This document shows, piece by piece, positions 27,231-36,703 of a DNA stretch of 64,000 nucleotides (positions are counted from its first letter, which is position 1; every line of letters begins with the position of its first letter). Origin of the DNA: Desulfosoma sp. (lineage in GTDB: Bacteria; Desulfobacterota; Syntrophobacteria; Syntrophobacterales; DSM-9756); the NCBI GenBank assembly GCA_037481875.1, contig JBBFKY010000014.1, positions 12,997 to 76,996 on the forward strand. Direction: 5' to 3'. A program made the translations under genes and the position numbers. Below the pieces are notes generated by a model. That model was not told the DNA's origin. It searched no databases and saw nothing but the letters and a program-made list of their open reading frames with translations.

Positions 27231-30200
27231 ATGCCCAGAAGACAGGACATTCACAAGGTGTTGATTATCGGGTCGGGACCCATTGTCATCGGTCAAGCGT
27301 GCGAATTTGACTATTCGGGAACCCAGGCCTGTAAAGCCTTACGGAAGCTTGGTTACGAGATCGTGTTAGTGAATTCCAATCCCGCCACCATCATGACGGA
27401 CCCAGGTATGGCTGATGTGACCTACCTGGAACCGCTTACGGTGGAATATCTGGAAAAGATTATTGCCAAGGAACGACCCGATGCGGTTCTGCCCAACCTA
27501 GGCGGTCAGACGGGTTTGAACCTCACGGCTCAGCTTCATCGACAGGGTATTCTGGATCGTTACGGAGTGCGCATCATCGGTGTGCAGGCTGATGCCATTG
27601 AACGTGGAGAAGACCGAATCGCCTTTAAGGAAACCATGAATCGTTTGGGGATTGAAATGCCTCGAAGCCGACCGGCGTTCAGTGTGCAGGAGGCGGAAGA
27701 GATCGCATCTGAATTAGGCTATCCGGTGGTCATTCGACCGGCCTACACCTTGGGCGGCACTGGAGGCGGCTTGGTCTACAATGTGGAAGAATTGCGTACC
27801 GTGGCCGGCCGTGGACTCGCCGCCAGTATGGTCGGGCAGATTCTTGTGGAAGAATCGGTGTTGGGCTGGGAGGAACTGGAGCTGGAAGTGGTCCGTGACA
27901 GCAAGGGTCAGTGCATCACCGTGTGTTTTATTGAAAATGTGGACGCCATGGGCGTGCATACGGGCGATTCCTTTTGCACGGCCCCCATGCTGACCATTGA
28001 CCCGGCCCTGCAGAGACGCTTGCAGGAGGCAAGCTATGCCATTGTGCAAGCCATCGAAGTGATCGGTGGCACCAATATTCAATTTGCGCACGACCCTAAG
28101 ACGGGCCGCGTGGTGGTCATCGAAATCAACCCGAGAACATCCAGATCATCGGCACTGGCGTCCAAAGCCACCGGATTTCCTATCGCCCTGATTTCGGCCA
28201 TGTTGGCCGCCGGGGTCACTTTGGACGAAATTCCCTACTGGAAGGAAGGCACTCTGGAAAAATACGCCCCCTGGGGGGATTACGTCGTGGTCAAGTTTGC
28301 TCGATGGGCCTTTGAAAAGTTCCCTGGATCCTTGGACAAACTGGGGACTCAGATGCGGGCCGTGGGCGAAGTGATGAGTATCGGCAAGAATTTCAAGGAA
28401 GCTTTTCAGAAAGCGGTGCGATCTCTGGAAATCGGCCGTTATGGTCTGGGATTTGCTCGAGACTTTCATACCAAGACCCTGGAAGAACTCCTGGCCATGC
28501 TAGGGGAACCCAGCAGCGAAAGATATTTCCTTATCTACGAAGCTTTGCGCCGAGGGGCGGACATTCAAACCCTTTATGAAAAGACCCATGTCAAACCCTA
28601 TTTTCTGGAACAGATTCGGGAATTGGTGCTTTTGGAAGAAGAGATCCTTTCCTATCGAGGAAAGGACCTTCCGGCAGAGCTGCTACGCCGCGCCAAACAG
28701 GACGGCTTCAGTGATCGTTACCTGGCAAAGCTCTTGAACATTCCCGAAACGACTATTCGAGCACGACGCAAAGAATTGGGGATCGTTCAGGGTTGGCAGA
28801 TTCTTCCCGTAAGCGGCGTGGAAAACGCCGCATATTACTATTCCACGTACAACGCGCCCGATCAGGTCCAAACCAGTGACCGGCCTAAGGTCATGGTGCT
28901 TGGAGGAGGCCCCAACCGCATCGGCCAGGGTATTGAGTTCGACTACTGTTGTGTCCATGCGGCCTTTGCTCTGCGGGATTTGGGTTATGAAACCATCATG
29001 GTCAACTGCAATCCCGAAACGGTCTCCACGGATTATGACACCTCGGACAAGTTGTACTTTGAACCTGTCACCGTTGAAGACGTGCTGGCCATTTATGAAA
29101 AGGAAAAACCCATCGGGGTTGTGGTTCAGTTTGGTGGACAAACACCGCTCAATATCGCTCGAGAGCTGGCCGAAGCGGGCGTGAACATTTTGGGGACGTC
29201 TCCCGAGGCCATCGACTTGGCGGAAGATCGAGACCGTTTTCGAAAGCGTATGGAAACCCTAGGTATTCCCATGCCGGAGTCGGGCATGGCCGCCACCTTG
29301 GAAGAAGCCTTGGAAGTCGCCAAACGTATCGGATACCCTCTGATGGTTCGGCCGTCCTATGTGTTGGGAGGGCGAGGTATGGAAGTGGTCTACGATGAGG
29401 AGATGCTTCGCGAATACGTGTTGGCGGCCGTGGGGGTAACACCGGATCGCCCCATCCTCATCGATCGTTTTTTGGAAGACGCCATCGAGGCGGAAGCCGA
29501 CGCCCTTGCCGATGGAAAAGACGCCTTTGTGCCGGCGGTTATGGAACATATTGAAAGGGCCGGCATTCATTCCGGAGATTCCGCGTGCGTCATTCCTCCT
29601 ATCAGCATTCCCACTCGTCATGTGGAAACCATTCGAGAATACACCCGACGCATCGCCATTGAGCTCAATGTCGTCGGGCTTATGAACATTCAGTACGCCA
29701 TCGCCAAAGACAAGGTTTACGTGTTGGAAGCCAACCCTCGTGCCTCCCGAACGGTGCCTTTGGTGTCCAAGGTGTGTAACGTTCCCATGGCCCGCCTGGC
29801 GACACAGATTATGCTGGGCAAATCCTTGGCGGAATTGGGCCTTTCTTCGACGCGCATCCTGACCCATTTCGGGGTTAAAGAATCCGTCTTTCCTTTCAAC
29901 ATGTTTCCGGAAGTGGATCCAGTGCTGGGCCCCGAAATGCGCTCGACGGGCGAAGTGTTGGGTTTGGCGGAATCCTTTGGGCTGGCCTTTTTTAAAGCGG
30001 AGGATGCGGCGATGCAACGCTTGCCTGAAGACGGCTGTGTGCTCTTTACCGTCACCGATAAAGACAAGCCGGCCGCCTTGGAAGTGGCCAAGAGATTTCA
30101 TCAGATGGGGTTCCGTATTCGCGCCACACGCGGCACTTATCGCTTCTTTAAGGAAAACGGGCTCCCCTGCGAACCAATCGACAAAATGCACGAAGGACGT

Positions 30201-30434
30201 CCTAACATCGTGGATGCCGTGAAAAACGGTGAAATTCAGCTGGTTGTCAACACACCCAGCGGACGACGCAGTGAACATGACGATTCTTACATTCGCAAGG
30301 CCGCCGTGAAATTCAAGGTGCCGTATATCACGACCATTGCGGCGGCCGAAGCGGCGGCACGAGGAATCGAGGCGTGGCGCCGTGGACACGGTGAGGTGAA
30401 ATCGCTTCAGGAATACCATGCGGCCATTCGATGA
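27231..30434 (+). CDS. carB: Carbamoyl-phosphate synthase large subunit
   Basis: A full-length 1067-residue CarB with two homologous ATP-grasp halves (about 1-400 and 550-930), the first opening with KVLIIGSGPIVIGQACEFDYSG and the second with VMVLGGGPNRIGQGIEFDYCC. The oligomerisation domain lies between them and the MGS-like allosteric domain at the C-terminus (about 935-1067). It makes carbamoyl phosphate from bicarbonate, ATP and glutamine-derived ammonia for arginine and pyrimidines. The small subunit carA is not adjacent. The start is ATG 27231 with AAAGGAGG upstream; the frame is open 35 codons earlier but that part is non-coding in appearance. Confidence 0.97.
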   Translation: MPRRQDIHKVLIIGSGPIVIGQACEFDYSGTQACKALRKLGYEIVLVNSNPATIMTDPGMADVTYLEPLTVEYLEKIIAKERPDAVLPNLGGQTGLNLTAQLHRQGILDRYGVRIIGVQADAIERGEDRIAFKETMNRLGIEMPRSRPAFSVQEAEEIASELGYPVVIRPAYTLGGTGGGLVYNVEELRTVAGRGLAASMVGQILVEESVLGWEELELEVVRDSKGQCITVCFIENVDAMGVHTGDSFCTAPMLTIDPALQRRLQEASYAIVQAIEVIGGTNIQFAHDPKTGRVVVIEINPRTSRSSALASKATGFPIALISAMLAAGVTLDEIPYWKEGTLEKYAPWGDYVVVKFARWAFEKFPGSLDKLGTQMRAVGEVMSIGKNFKEAFQKAVRSLEIGRYGLGFARDFHTKTLEELLAMLGEPSSERYFLIYEALRRGADIQTLYEKTHVKPYFLEQIRELVLLEEEILSYRGKDLPAELLRRAKQDGFSDRYLAKLLNIPETTIRARRKELGIVQGWQILPVSGVENAAYYYSTYNAPDQVQTSDRPKVMVLGGGPNRIGQGIEFDYCCVHAAFALRDLGYETIMVNCNPETVSTDYDTSDKLYFEPVTVEDVLAIYEKEKPIGVVVQFGGQTPLNIARELAEAGVNILGTSPEAIDLAEDRDRFRKRMETLGIPMPESGMAATLEEALEVAKRIGYPLMVRPSYVLGGRGMEVVYDEEMLREYVLAAVGVTPDRPILIDRFLEDAIEAEADALADGKDAFVPAVMEHIERAGIHSGDSACVIPPISIPTRHVETIREYTRRIAIELNVVGLMNIQYAIAKDKVYVLEANPRASRTVPLVSKVCNVPMARLATQIMLGKSLAELGLSSTRILTHFGVKESVFPFNMFPEVDPVLGPEMRSTGEVLGLAESFGLAFFKAEDAAMQRLPEDGCVLFTVTDKDKPAALEVAKRFHQMGFRIRATRGTYRFFKENGLPCEPIDKMHEGRPNIVDAVKNGEIQLVVNTPSGRRSEHDDSYIRKAAVKFKVPYITTIAAAEAAARGIEAWRRGHGEVKSLQEYHAAIR

Positions 30435-30476
30435 TCCTTGAGCCGGTCTTAGGCTGAACACGCACGGAGACGGGAC

Positions 30477-31802
30477 ATGGAAGGTGTTTTTCGAGTGGGG
30501 CTTAAGAGGTACGAGGAGCCCTGTCGTTCGGTGGTCGAGGTGGTGGAAGCAGCCGGAGGTTTTGGTTCCGTAGGGGCGGCGACCCGTGCTTTTGTGAAAC
30601 CGAACGTGGTTTGTTGGACTTCGGCAACGCCCTTTCCCAAATGGGGTGTGATCACCACGAGTCGGGTTGTGGAAGACGTGGTGCGCTGCCTCAAGGACGC
30701 GGGTGTCGGTACCATCGTCCTGGGGGAAGGACTCGTGAATTTAAACCCCAAAGACAAAGGCTTGGCGGAAAGAGCCTTCCGTGCTTTGGGCTATGAGACG
30801 CTGGCGCGGCGTTACGGAATCCAGGTGGTGGATGTGTTTCAAAGACCGTTTCGTAAGGTGTCTGTCGGCGACGGTGTGGAACTGGCCTTCAATGTGGACG
30901 CTTTGGAAAGCGATCTCATTGTGAACCTTCCCGTGCTCAAAACCCATGCCCAGACCGTGGTAAGTCTGGGGATCAAGAACCTGAAAGGGCTCATCGATTT
31001 GGCCTCGCGCAAGCGCTGCCACAGCCCGAATCCCGAGTGGAACCTTCATCGCATGGTCGCCGCTTTGCCCAAAGGCCTTCCTCCCGTTTTTACCGTCATC
31101 GACGGTATCTACAGCAACGAACGAGGGCCGGGCTTTGATGGCACGGCCCATCGCATGAATGTTCTCGTGGCTTCTCGGGATTTGCTTTCGGCGGACCTGG
31201 TGGGGGCGGCTCTGTTGGGATATGAGGCTCACCAGGTTCCGCACCTGGAGTGGGCGACGAAAGAGGCCGGCCGACCGGGGGATCTTTCCGACGTTATGGT
31301 GTGCGGAGAATCCCTGGAATCTTTACGACACCCTCACGCCTACGCCTTTGAATATACTCCGGACGGATCCCTGCCCAAGGTCATGGCCGGTTTCGGGATT
31401 CAAGGCATAACCTATCGCAAATACGATGAGACCTTGTGTACCTATTGTTCGTTTCTGAACGGACTGATACTCACGGCGGTGGCTCGAGCCTGGCAAGGGA
31501 CCCCTTGGGACGATGTGGAGGTGCTCACCGGCAAAGCCATGGATCCCACACCGGGGAAAAAGCATACCATTTTGCTTGGTCGATGCATGACGAAACGGCA
31601 TCGGAACAACCGGGCCATGGTCCATGCCCTGCCCGTACCGGGATGTCCTCCGGAACCTGCGGCGATCGCCCACGCCTTCCATGAAGCCGGTATTCTTCTG
31701 GACCCGGCCGTCCTGGAAAGTTATGCCGTGTACCCAGGAAGGTTTCTCAAAAGATACGCCGAAATGCCGGAATTCGAGGAAGCCTTTTACCAGGTAACGT
31801 AA
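30477..31802 (+). CDS. DUF362 domain protein
   Basis: A 441-residue protein of the DUF362 family: KPNVV near residue 41, LPVLKTHAQTVVSLGIKNLKG in the middle (about 149-170) and VIDGIYSNERGPGFDG (about 207-222). DUF362 proteins in anaerobes are often iron-sulfur associated; here only scattered cysteines occur (LCTYCS near 320, RCMTKRH near 373) and no ferredoxin motif. Function unknown. It starts 42 bases after carB and ATG 30477 follows GGAGACGGGAC. Confidence 0.82.
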   Translation: MEGVFRVGLKRYEEPCRSVVEVVEAAGGFGSVGAATRAFVKPNVVCWTSATPFPKWGVITTSRVVEDVVRCLKDAGVGTIVLGEGLVNLNPKDKGLAERAFRALGYETLARRYGIQVVDVFQRPFRKVSVGDGVELAFNVDALESDLIVNLPVLKTHAQTVVSLGIKNLKGLIDLASRKRCHSPNPEWNLHRMVAALPKGLPPVFTVIDGIYSNERGPGFDGTAHRMNVLVASRDLLSADLVGAALLGYEAHQVPHLEWATKEAGRPGDLSDVMVCGESLESLRHPHAYAFEYTPDGSLPKVMAGFGIQGITYRKYDETLCTYCSFLNGLILTAVARAWQGTPWDDVEVLTGKAMDPTPGKKHTILLGRCMTKRHRNNRAMVHALPVPGCPPEPAAIAHAFHEAGILLDPAVLESYAVYPGRFLKRYAEMPEFEEAFYQVT

Positions 31803-31846
31803 AGTTTGAATGCCTTCCTAAGAATCAGACGCTGTGGAGGGAAAGC

Positions 31847-31897
31847 ATGGGTCCTTACAGCCTGAAAAATCTTGACAGGGTCTCCAAGGTGAGGTGA
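31847..31897 (+). CDS. Possible 16-codon leader peptide coupled to the zincin gene
   Basis: A short frame with a strong ribosome site (GGAGGGAAAGC-ATG) encodes 16 residues and its TGA overlaps the ATG of the next gene (TGATG at 31895-31899). The arrangement suggests translational coupling; the peptide itself is unremarkable. Confidence 0.35.
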   Translation: MGPYSLKNLDRVSKVR

Positions 31898-32286
31898 TGG
31901 CTTCCAAGAAAATTCGGCTGAGCCGAAGAGAATTTGAAGAAGTCGTCGAAAGGGCTGTGTCGCGCATTCCTTGGGAAATTCGCCGGCACCTGGACAACGT
32001 GGTGATTACGGTGGAACACCGGCCAAGTCCTGAGCTCCTTGAAGAGATGGGGCTTCCTTCCGGGGAGACCCTCTTGGGTCTTTATGACGGCGTGCCGCTT
32101 CCGGAACGCAGCCTTACCGAGCCTCCTCTGTACCCCGATACCATCTACATCTTTCAAGACCCTTTAGAAAGACTGTGCAGCACTCGGGAGGAACTCATCG
32201 AGGAAATCGAGCTCACCGTGGTTCATGAAATCGCCCATGCCTTTGGGATTAGTGACGAACACCTCGAAGAACTGGGTTACGGCTGA
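31897..32286 (+). CDS. Small zincin-like metallopeptidase family protein
   Basis: A 129-residue protein of the short acidic metallopeptidase-like family (Zincin_1 type). It begins RREFEEVVERAVSRIPWEI and has the zinc motif HEIAHAFGI near residue 110, followed by an acidic DEHLEELGYG tail that supplies the third ligand region. Members are widespread in bacteria, with proteolytic activity unproven for most. The ATG at 31897 overlaps the leader stop; a GTG three bases earlier is also in frame. Confidence 0.85.
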   Translation: MASKKIRLSRREFEEVVERAVSRIPWEIRRHLDNVVITVEHRPSPELLEEMGLPSGETLLGLYDGVPLPERSLTEPPLYPDTIYIFQDPLERLCSTREELIEEIELTVVHEIAHAFGISDEHLEELGYG

Positions 32287-32293
32287 AAAAAGA

Positions 32294-32323
32294 ACGACGC
32301 CCATAAATCCTGGAGGGCGTCGT
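32294..32323 (-). terminator. Intrinsic terminator of the exported rhodanese gene
   Basis: Perfect 9-bp stem ACGACGCCC/GGGCGTCGT. On the minus strand it is followed by TCTTTTTT, so it terminates the gene ending at 32378, and may act weakly on the convergent zincin transcript. Confidence 0.75.
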
Positions 32324-32377
32324 GACTAAAGCTCTGGACACACGCTCAGAGGGTGGGGGGAGCCAGTGTGGCCACGG

Positions 32378-32953
32378 TTACGGTTTGGGCATGAAAACCA
32401 GTTGAGGGTCCAAGTTATAGGTCCATGGAGCTCCCGAATTTTTCCAGCCGTTTTTCATGCGTTTACCATGGAAATAACTTTCCGTATCATTGATTTTGTC
32501 ACCTTCAAAACCGTCCACGATGTTATAAACATTCGTAAAGCCGGCCGCCGCCATGCGTTCGATAGCCTTGGCACTACGATGGCCGGAACGGCACATGACC
32601 AGGAGAACGTCGTCAGACTGAAACCGCGCTTTGACTTGGGCTTCGAAGTTGGGATTGGGAACTAAAGGAAAATCCTTCTTCTCTTCGTTCCACTGACCGG
32701 CCCAAATTTCGGAAGGAATGTTCACGGCCATGGGCGGATGCCCGACAAAGACGTATTCTTCGGGCGTGCGCACATCGAGGATTTTTACCTTTTGAGGGTC
32801 GGCCTTCCACATTTCGTAGGCTTCCAGGGCAGTGACGTACTTGTTGAAACTGGTTCTTTTCTTTTCGTCGGAAGGCACATCGGCTGCGATGGCGCTCACG
32901 GTAAAGACCGTAATGACGAACACACAAACCCAAATCCAGACACGTTGTTTCAT
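32378..32953 (-). CDS. Exported single-domain rhodanese
   Basis: A 191-residue protein with a signal peptide (about residues 1-24, cleavage near AIAAD) and one rhodanese domain. The active-site loop is CRSGHRS (Cys at about 122), preceded by the VRTPEEYVFVGH block. It should transfer sulfane sulfur or bind persulfide in the periplasm, distinct from the membrane-tethered double rhodanese at 2725. ATG 32953 has AGGAG eight bases upstream; the frame is open 11 codons further but the signal peptide starts at 32953. Confidence 0.85.
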   Translation of the reverse strand: MKQRVWIWVCVFVITVFTVSAIAADVPSDEKKRTSFNKYVTALEAYEMWKADPQKVKILDVRTPEEYVFVGHPPMAVNIPSEIWAGQWNEEKKDFPLVPNPNFEAQVKARFQSDDVLLVMCRSGHRSAKAIERMAAAGFTNVYNIVDGFEGDKINDTESYFHGKRMKNGWKNSGAPWTYNLDPQLVFMPKP

Positions 32954-33095
32954 TTTTCCCACTCCTGTCTTTAAGTCCCCCCACACTTTTACATTATATT
33001 TGACACGATCTGTTGGCTAGTCAACAATCAAAGTTATAGAAGACTCAGTGGACATGGCACGATTCAAGACGGACTTATCGGTCGGGAGGTGTCTT

Positions 33096-33695
33096 ATGTC
33101 CGGCGGAAGGAAGCTGATAACCTTGGCGGCTGTGGGTTTTATGGTTTTCGTGTGTGTTGGGGCTGGAGCAAGCCCTTCTGAGGAAGAGCGGGCTCGGCAG
33201 CTAGGGTCTAATGCTGCAACTGAGCTTCAGAGGGTGTTGAAATCGGAGCTGATGTCGGCCATCCAGGAGGGCGGACCAGGGCAAGCCATTCGCGTGTGTT
33301 CCCAAAAGGCTCTGCTCTTGACACAAAGCATTCCGCGTCTCATGGATGTTCCGTCCATGACGGTTAAACGAACCAGTTTGCGGTGTCGCAATGAGATGAA
33401 TCGCCCCGATCATCTGGAGACCAAGATTCTGAAAGAAATGGAAGCCCGCCTTCAGGCACAAGAAGCTGTCGAACCGGTTCTTCGGCTGGAAAACAAAGTC
33501 TATCATTACTTTGAACCGATTCGAACAGCCGGCGTATGCCTGACCTGCCACGGGCAAGAAGAAAAAATGCCCGAAAATATAAAGCAAACCTTGAACACTC
33601 TTTACCCTCAGGATCAGGCTCGAGGTTACAGCGCCGGAGAATTTCGCGGCGTGATTCATGTGACGATTCCTCAAGAGGTGGTGGCGGAACCGTGA
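33096..33695 (+). CDS. Exported DUF3365 (Tll0287-like) c-type haem domain protein
   Basis: A 199-residue protein with a signal peptide (about 1-25, ending GAGAS) and a DUF3365 sensor fold: AIRVCSQKA, the TSLRCRNEMNRPD block and a single haem-c motif CLTCHG near residue 150. DUF3365 domains act as redox or gas sensors, either alone or in membrane kinases; here it stands alone in the periplasm. GGGAGGTG is five bases upstream of ATG 33096, which is preferred over the frame-open starts further up. Divergent from the exported rhodanese, sharing the upstream region 32954-33095. Confidence 0.83.
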   Translation: MSGGRKLITLAAVGFMVFVCVGAGASPSEEERARQLGSNAATELQRVLKSELMSAIQEGGPGQAIRVCSQKALLLTQSIPRLMDVPSMTVKRTSLRCRNEMNRPDHLETKILKEMEARLQAQEAVEPVLRLENKVYHYFEPIRTAGVCLTCHGQEEKMPENIKQTLNTLYPQDQARGYSAGEFRGVIHVTIPQEVVAEP

Positions 33696-33713
33696 AGGTC
33701 AACCTTCTTGAGT

Positions 33714-34808
33714 TCAATGCGAGATTTCCTGTGTTTCCTTGATATGGGAGGTACCGGGGATAAGGGTTTTGGTGGCCAGCACGCCTGGAAGTTTTCGAAT
33801 GTTTTCGTGAACGAACTGAGAAATGGTTTCGGCGTCGGAACTGAGAAGATCCCGGTGCAGCTGAATCTTGACCAAAAGATCCACATCTCCAAAGACGCTG
33901 TGCACCTCCTGGACTTCCTTGAGATCCAGGAGTTTTTCCGTGATTTTTTCTTCCTTTTTGGCCTGCACGTTCATGAGGACAAAGGCTGTGATGGTTCGCC
34001 GCATTTCAGGGTAGTGCTGTCCATTGACGTCTTTCATTTTTTCTCGAAAAGCCTCCATGTCGTCGGGAAGAATGTCGTTGAGGCCGATGCCGTATTGGCG
34101 TCGTTCCCCTTTTTCCCAGAGCCTTACCGAAATATAGGCGTACAGGTCGGCTGTGGTGCGTCCGGGAAAACCGTCAACCAGGCGGGCTTTGGAAAGAAGT
34201 GTGGTGAGAGGACGGTAAATGTGGTTGTACCAATCCCTGGCGGCTTCCTGCAGCGTGATATCGGTTCTTTCCCGGCTTCGCAAGTATTCGAGATGACGTT
34301 GAATCTGGGCCAACAGACGATCATATTGGCCGGGTTCGGTGAGAGTGATGTCCGCGTGAAGGCCGGTGACATCAAGGAAATGAGCTCGTTGCCTGTAGAC
34401 GGCGTCCTGTAAGTTGTCGCCGGATGGTATGAATTCCACGATATGCGCCAGAATTTCATCATGCCCTAGAGCCTTGGCGGCGGCGACGCGGTGATTGCCG
34501 TCCTCCACAAAGTAGACATCTCGAATCTGCCACAATTTCACAGGAGGCATCACCACACCCTGTCGCATGGCGTTCTTGATCTGTTCAAGTCGTTCCGAAG
34601 GCGCTCGGCTTTTCAGGTGAAACCGTTCGTCGAAATCCTGGTAGCGGCCGACGCTGCCCACAATTTTGGGCAGGGGCACCGTGCGCAGACCTCGATCCCG
34701 GCATTCATAAGCGCCGTCGTGGCGCTGAAGGTCATGCAGAGTCTCGGGTCCAGGGGTTTTGGAAGGTTCGGGTTTTCGAAGCCCTAATCGTTCAAGCCAT
34801 CGTTTCAT
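33714..34808 (-). CDS. ParB-like domain fused to an AsnC/Lrp-type ligand domain
   Basis: A 364-residue protein. Residues about 40-135 form a ParB/Srx-like domain (PLPKIVGSVGRYQDFDERF, then VEDGNHRVAAAKALG). The middle (about 150-270) is helical and unrecognised, with an RRQYG segment. The C-terminal 80 residues (MRRTITAFVLMNVQAKK onward, ending in LIPG) have the RAM/AsnC_trans_reg fold that in Lrp regulators binds amino acids. No helix-turn-helix is seen, so this is probably not a DNA-segregation ParB; an allosterically controlled nucleotidase, kinase-like or nuclease activity is possible but unproven. It overlaps the phosphoesterase gene upstream by 17 bases. Confidence 0.75.
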   Translation of the reverse strand: MKRWLERLGLRKPEPSKTPGPETLHDLQRHDGAYECRDRGLRTVPLPKIVGSVGRYQDFDERFHLKSRAPSERLEQIKNAMRQGVVMPPVKLWQIRDVYFVEDGNHRVAAAKALGHDEILAHIVEFIPSGDNLQDAVYRQRAHFLDVTGLHADITLTEPGQYDRLLAQIQRHLEYLRSRERTDITLQEAARDWYNHIYRPLTTLLSKARLVDGFPGRTTADLYAYISVRLWEKGERRQYGIGLNDILPDDMEAFREKMKDVNGQHYPEMRRTITAFVLMNVQAKKEEKITEKLLDLKEVQEVHSVFGDVDLLVKIQLHRDLLSSDAETISQFVHENIRKLPGVLATKTLIPGTSHIKETQEISH

Positions 34809-35400
34809 GGTCTGTATCCACAACGGACCAGCCGACGGTGTTCACAATGGTGGTTTCGCCGAGCTGAAGAAGCCTTTGGGAAGGCTCATGAAAGGGACGA
34901 TGCACATGCCCGTGAATGAACCAACGGGGCTTCTGGGAACGAATAAACCGGACGAAACACTGAAATCCCCTGTGGCAGAGATCCTGCCCATCGCCGAAAC
35001 CTCGGGGCGGTGCGTGAGCCAAAACCATATCCACACGGCCGCGCCATAAGAGTTTCAGGCGTGTTTTCCACACGATCCAACTCATTTGGGTTTCCGTGTA
35101 CTGCACAGGCCCGCCATTGTACCACATGGACCCCTCAAAACCCACGATCCGTAAACCCTTGAAAGAAATAAGGCGACCATGCACATTGACGGCTCCTTGA
35201 GGAGGCCGACTGACATAGCGAATGTCGTGATTGCCCCGCACATAGTAGACGGGCACACGAAAAACATGTCCCAAGTACGTGAGGTATTCCGGCGGCACAT
35301 CCCCGCAGGAAAGCACGGCATCCAGGGGTTGAAAGGCCCTTGGATCGGTGACGGGAAAGAGTTCCGGACTCACCGTATCGGAAACAGTCAAAAAACGCAT
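34792..35400 (-). CDS. Calcineurin-like metallophosphoesterase
   Basis: A 202-residue phosphoesterase with motifs SCGD, RGNHD and HGHVH, plus LAHAPP. The usual first motif DxH is SDTV, so one metal ligand is changed, as in some small cytoplasmic subfamilies. Substrate unknown. ATG 35400 starts exactly at the first beta strand; the frame extends 46 codons upstream without resembling protein. It is co-transcribed with the ParB/AsnC fusion gene downstream. Confidence 0.85.
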   Translation of the reverse strand: MRFLTVSDTVSPELFPVTDPRAFQPLDAVLSCGDVPPEYLTYLGHVFRVPVYYVRGNHDIRYVSRPPQGAVNVHGRLISFKGLRIVGFEGSMWYNGGPVQYTETQMSWIVWKTRLKLLWRGRVDMVLAHAPPRGFGDGQDLCHRGFQCFVRFIRSQKPRWFIHGHVHRPFHEPSQRLLQLGETTIVNTVGWSVVDTDHETMA

Positions 35401-35605
35401 GGGACAAAATCCGCTGGCAAGAAGACCTGCCGAGCTTGAATGGGATGAAGCGCTCGGGTGCCGGGTCCGACAATGCCTTGAGGTCACAGCGCGATCAATC
35501 ACGCGCAGGAATGGATCGTTGCGTCCGCCCCTCAGCAAAAACCCGTCCCATTTGAAAAAGGACCGGCCCGGCGACCTGCGCTTCCAGGAAAATCATCACC
35601 TCCGC

Positions 35606-36127
35606 TTATTTCTCGACGGCGTTGAAAGCGATCGGGAAAAGCCGATCGCCCAGTCTCAGGGCGAACCGATCTTCGTCCAGAGGCTCAATCCATTGAGCCA
35701 CCTGATAATAGGCGGGTCTTGAGAAGCGAGCCGGAAAGCGTCCTTGCCGAATGCGGCAATAGAGCACGTTCTCCGCTCCGACCCACAAACTGCGGGGATC
35801 CAGGATTTCGGTTTCCGCAAGATGCTTGAAGGTCAACTGCAGGTGGATTTCATTGGAGCCGTTGGTGACGCGATCGACGCGGGTGACGACAAAAGGCGTA
35901 TCCGCCACGACGATGGGATACACTCGGCCTTGCCATTCAAGGACATAACGGCCGTCGTCGCAGAGACGCAGGCACTGATAAAAGGTTTCAAGAATTTCCC
36001 GGCGAAAAATGGGTCGATCTCCGTAAAACCAATCCCCTTCTCGATCCACAAGAATCAGTATATCTTCTCCGTTAGACGTCGTGGTCTCCGTTCGAATTTG
36101 GCTGGATTGAAGTGTGTCGTCGCTCAT
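35606..36127 (-). CDS. DUF1285-like protein
   Basis: A 173-residue soluble protein. The pattern WFYGDRPIFRREILETFYQCL, then YPIVVADTPFVVTRV, resembles DUF1285-type proteins of unknown function. AAGGAGC lies five bases upstream of ATG 36127. It is 38 bases downstream of dtd and probably in the same transcript. Confidence 0.65.
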   Translation of the reverse strand: MSDDTLQSSQIRTETTTSNGEDILILVDREGDWFYGDRPIFRREILETFYQCLRLCDDGRYVLEWQGRVYPIVVADTPFVVTRVDRVTNGSNEIHLQLTFKHLAETEILDPRSLWVGAENVLYCRIRQGRFPARFSRPAYYQVAQWIEPLDEDRFALRLGDRLFPIAFNAVEK

Positions 36128-36164
36128 GATAGCTCCTTCGATGGCGTGCATGGGCTCTTGAGGA

Positions 36165-36614
36165 TCAAAAGTTTTTGCGGCTGTCCAAAAGCAGTGTGAC
36201 CGGACCGTCGTTGGTCAAATGAACGGCCATGGTTTCTTGAAAGATTCCGGTGGCAACAGGAACGCCCAAAGCCTCAACTTCCTGAATGAAGGTTTCGTAA
36301 AGACGTCGAGCGGGCTCCAAGGGGGCTGCGTCCACAAAGGAGGGGCGGCGCCCTTTGCGGCAATCACCCCAGAGGGTGAACTGGGAGACGGCCAGGACGG
36401 CCCCGCCCGTTTCCAACACCGAACGGTTCAGTTTACCTTGCTCGTCCGCAAAGATTCGCATATGGACGATCTTTTCCGCAAGGTATCGGGCATCGTGGTC
36501 GGTGTCTTCGCGACCGACGCCGAGAAGCACGAGAAGACCTTTGCCGATGGCCCCCACGATCTTTCCTTGCACTTCTACGGACGCTCGAGAAACCCTCTGC
36601 ACGACGGCTCGCAT
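36165..36614 (-). CDS. dtd: D-aminoacyl-tRNA deacylase
   Basis: A 149-residue DTD of normal length: N-terminal [15 protein letters not shown], the catalytic SQFTLWGD loop (about residue 80) and the cross-subunit [11 protein letters not shown] motif near the C-terminus with the Gly-Pro that rejects L-aminoacyl groups. It hydrolyses D-aminoacyl-tRNAs in the cytoplasm. GGAAGG precedes ATG 36614. Confidence 0.95.
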   Translation of the reverse strand: MRAVVQRVSRASVEVQGKIVGAIGKGLLVLLGVGREDTDHDARYLAEKIVHMRIFADEQGKLNRSVLETGGAVLAVSQFTLWGDCRKGRRPSFVDAAPLEPARRLYETFIQEVEALGVPVATGIFQETMAVHLTNDGPVTLLLDSRKNF

Positions 36615-36703
36615 GAAACCTTCCCTCAGCTTTTTTGACCTTTTCAACCGACGCAGGATATAAAAGGAACCCGGCCCATGGCAAACGGTTTTGAGAAACA
36701 GGA

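Noticed and set aside
29259-30461. 400-codon minus-strand frame opposite carB
   Set aside because: Long only because of carB codon bias; the carB frame is a full match to its family.
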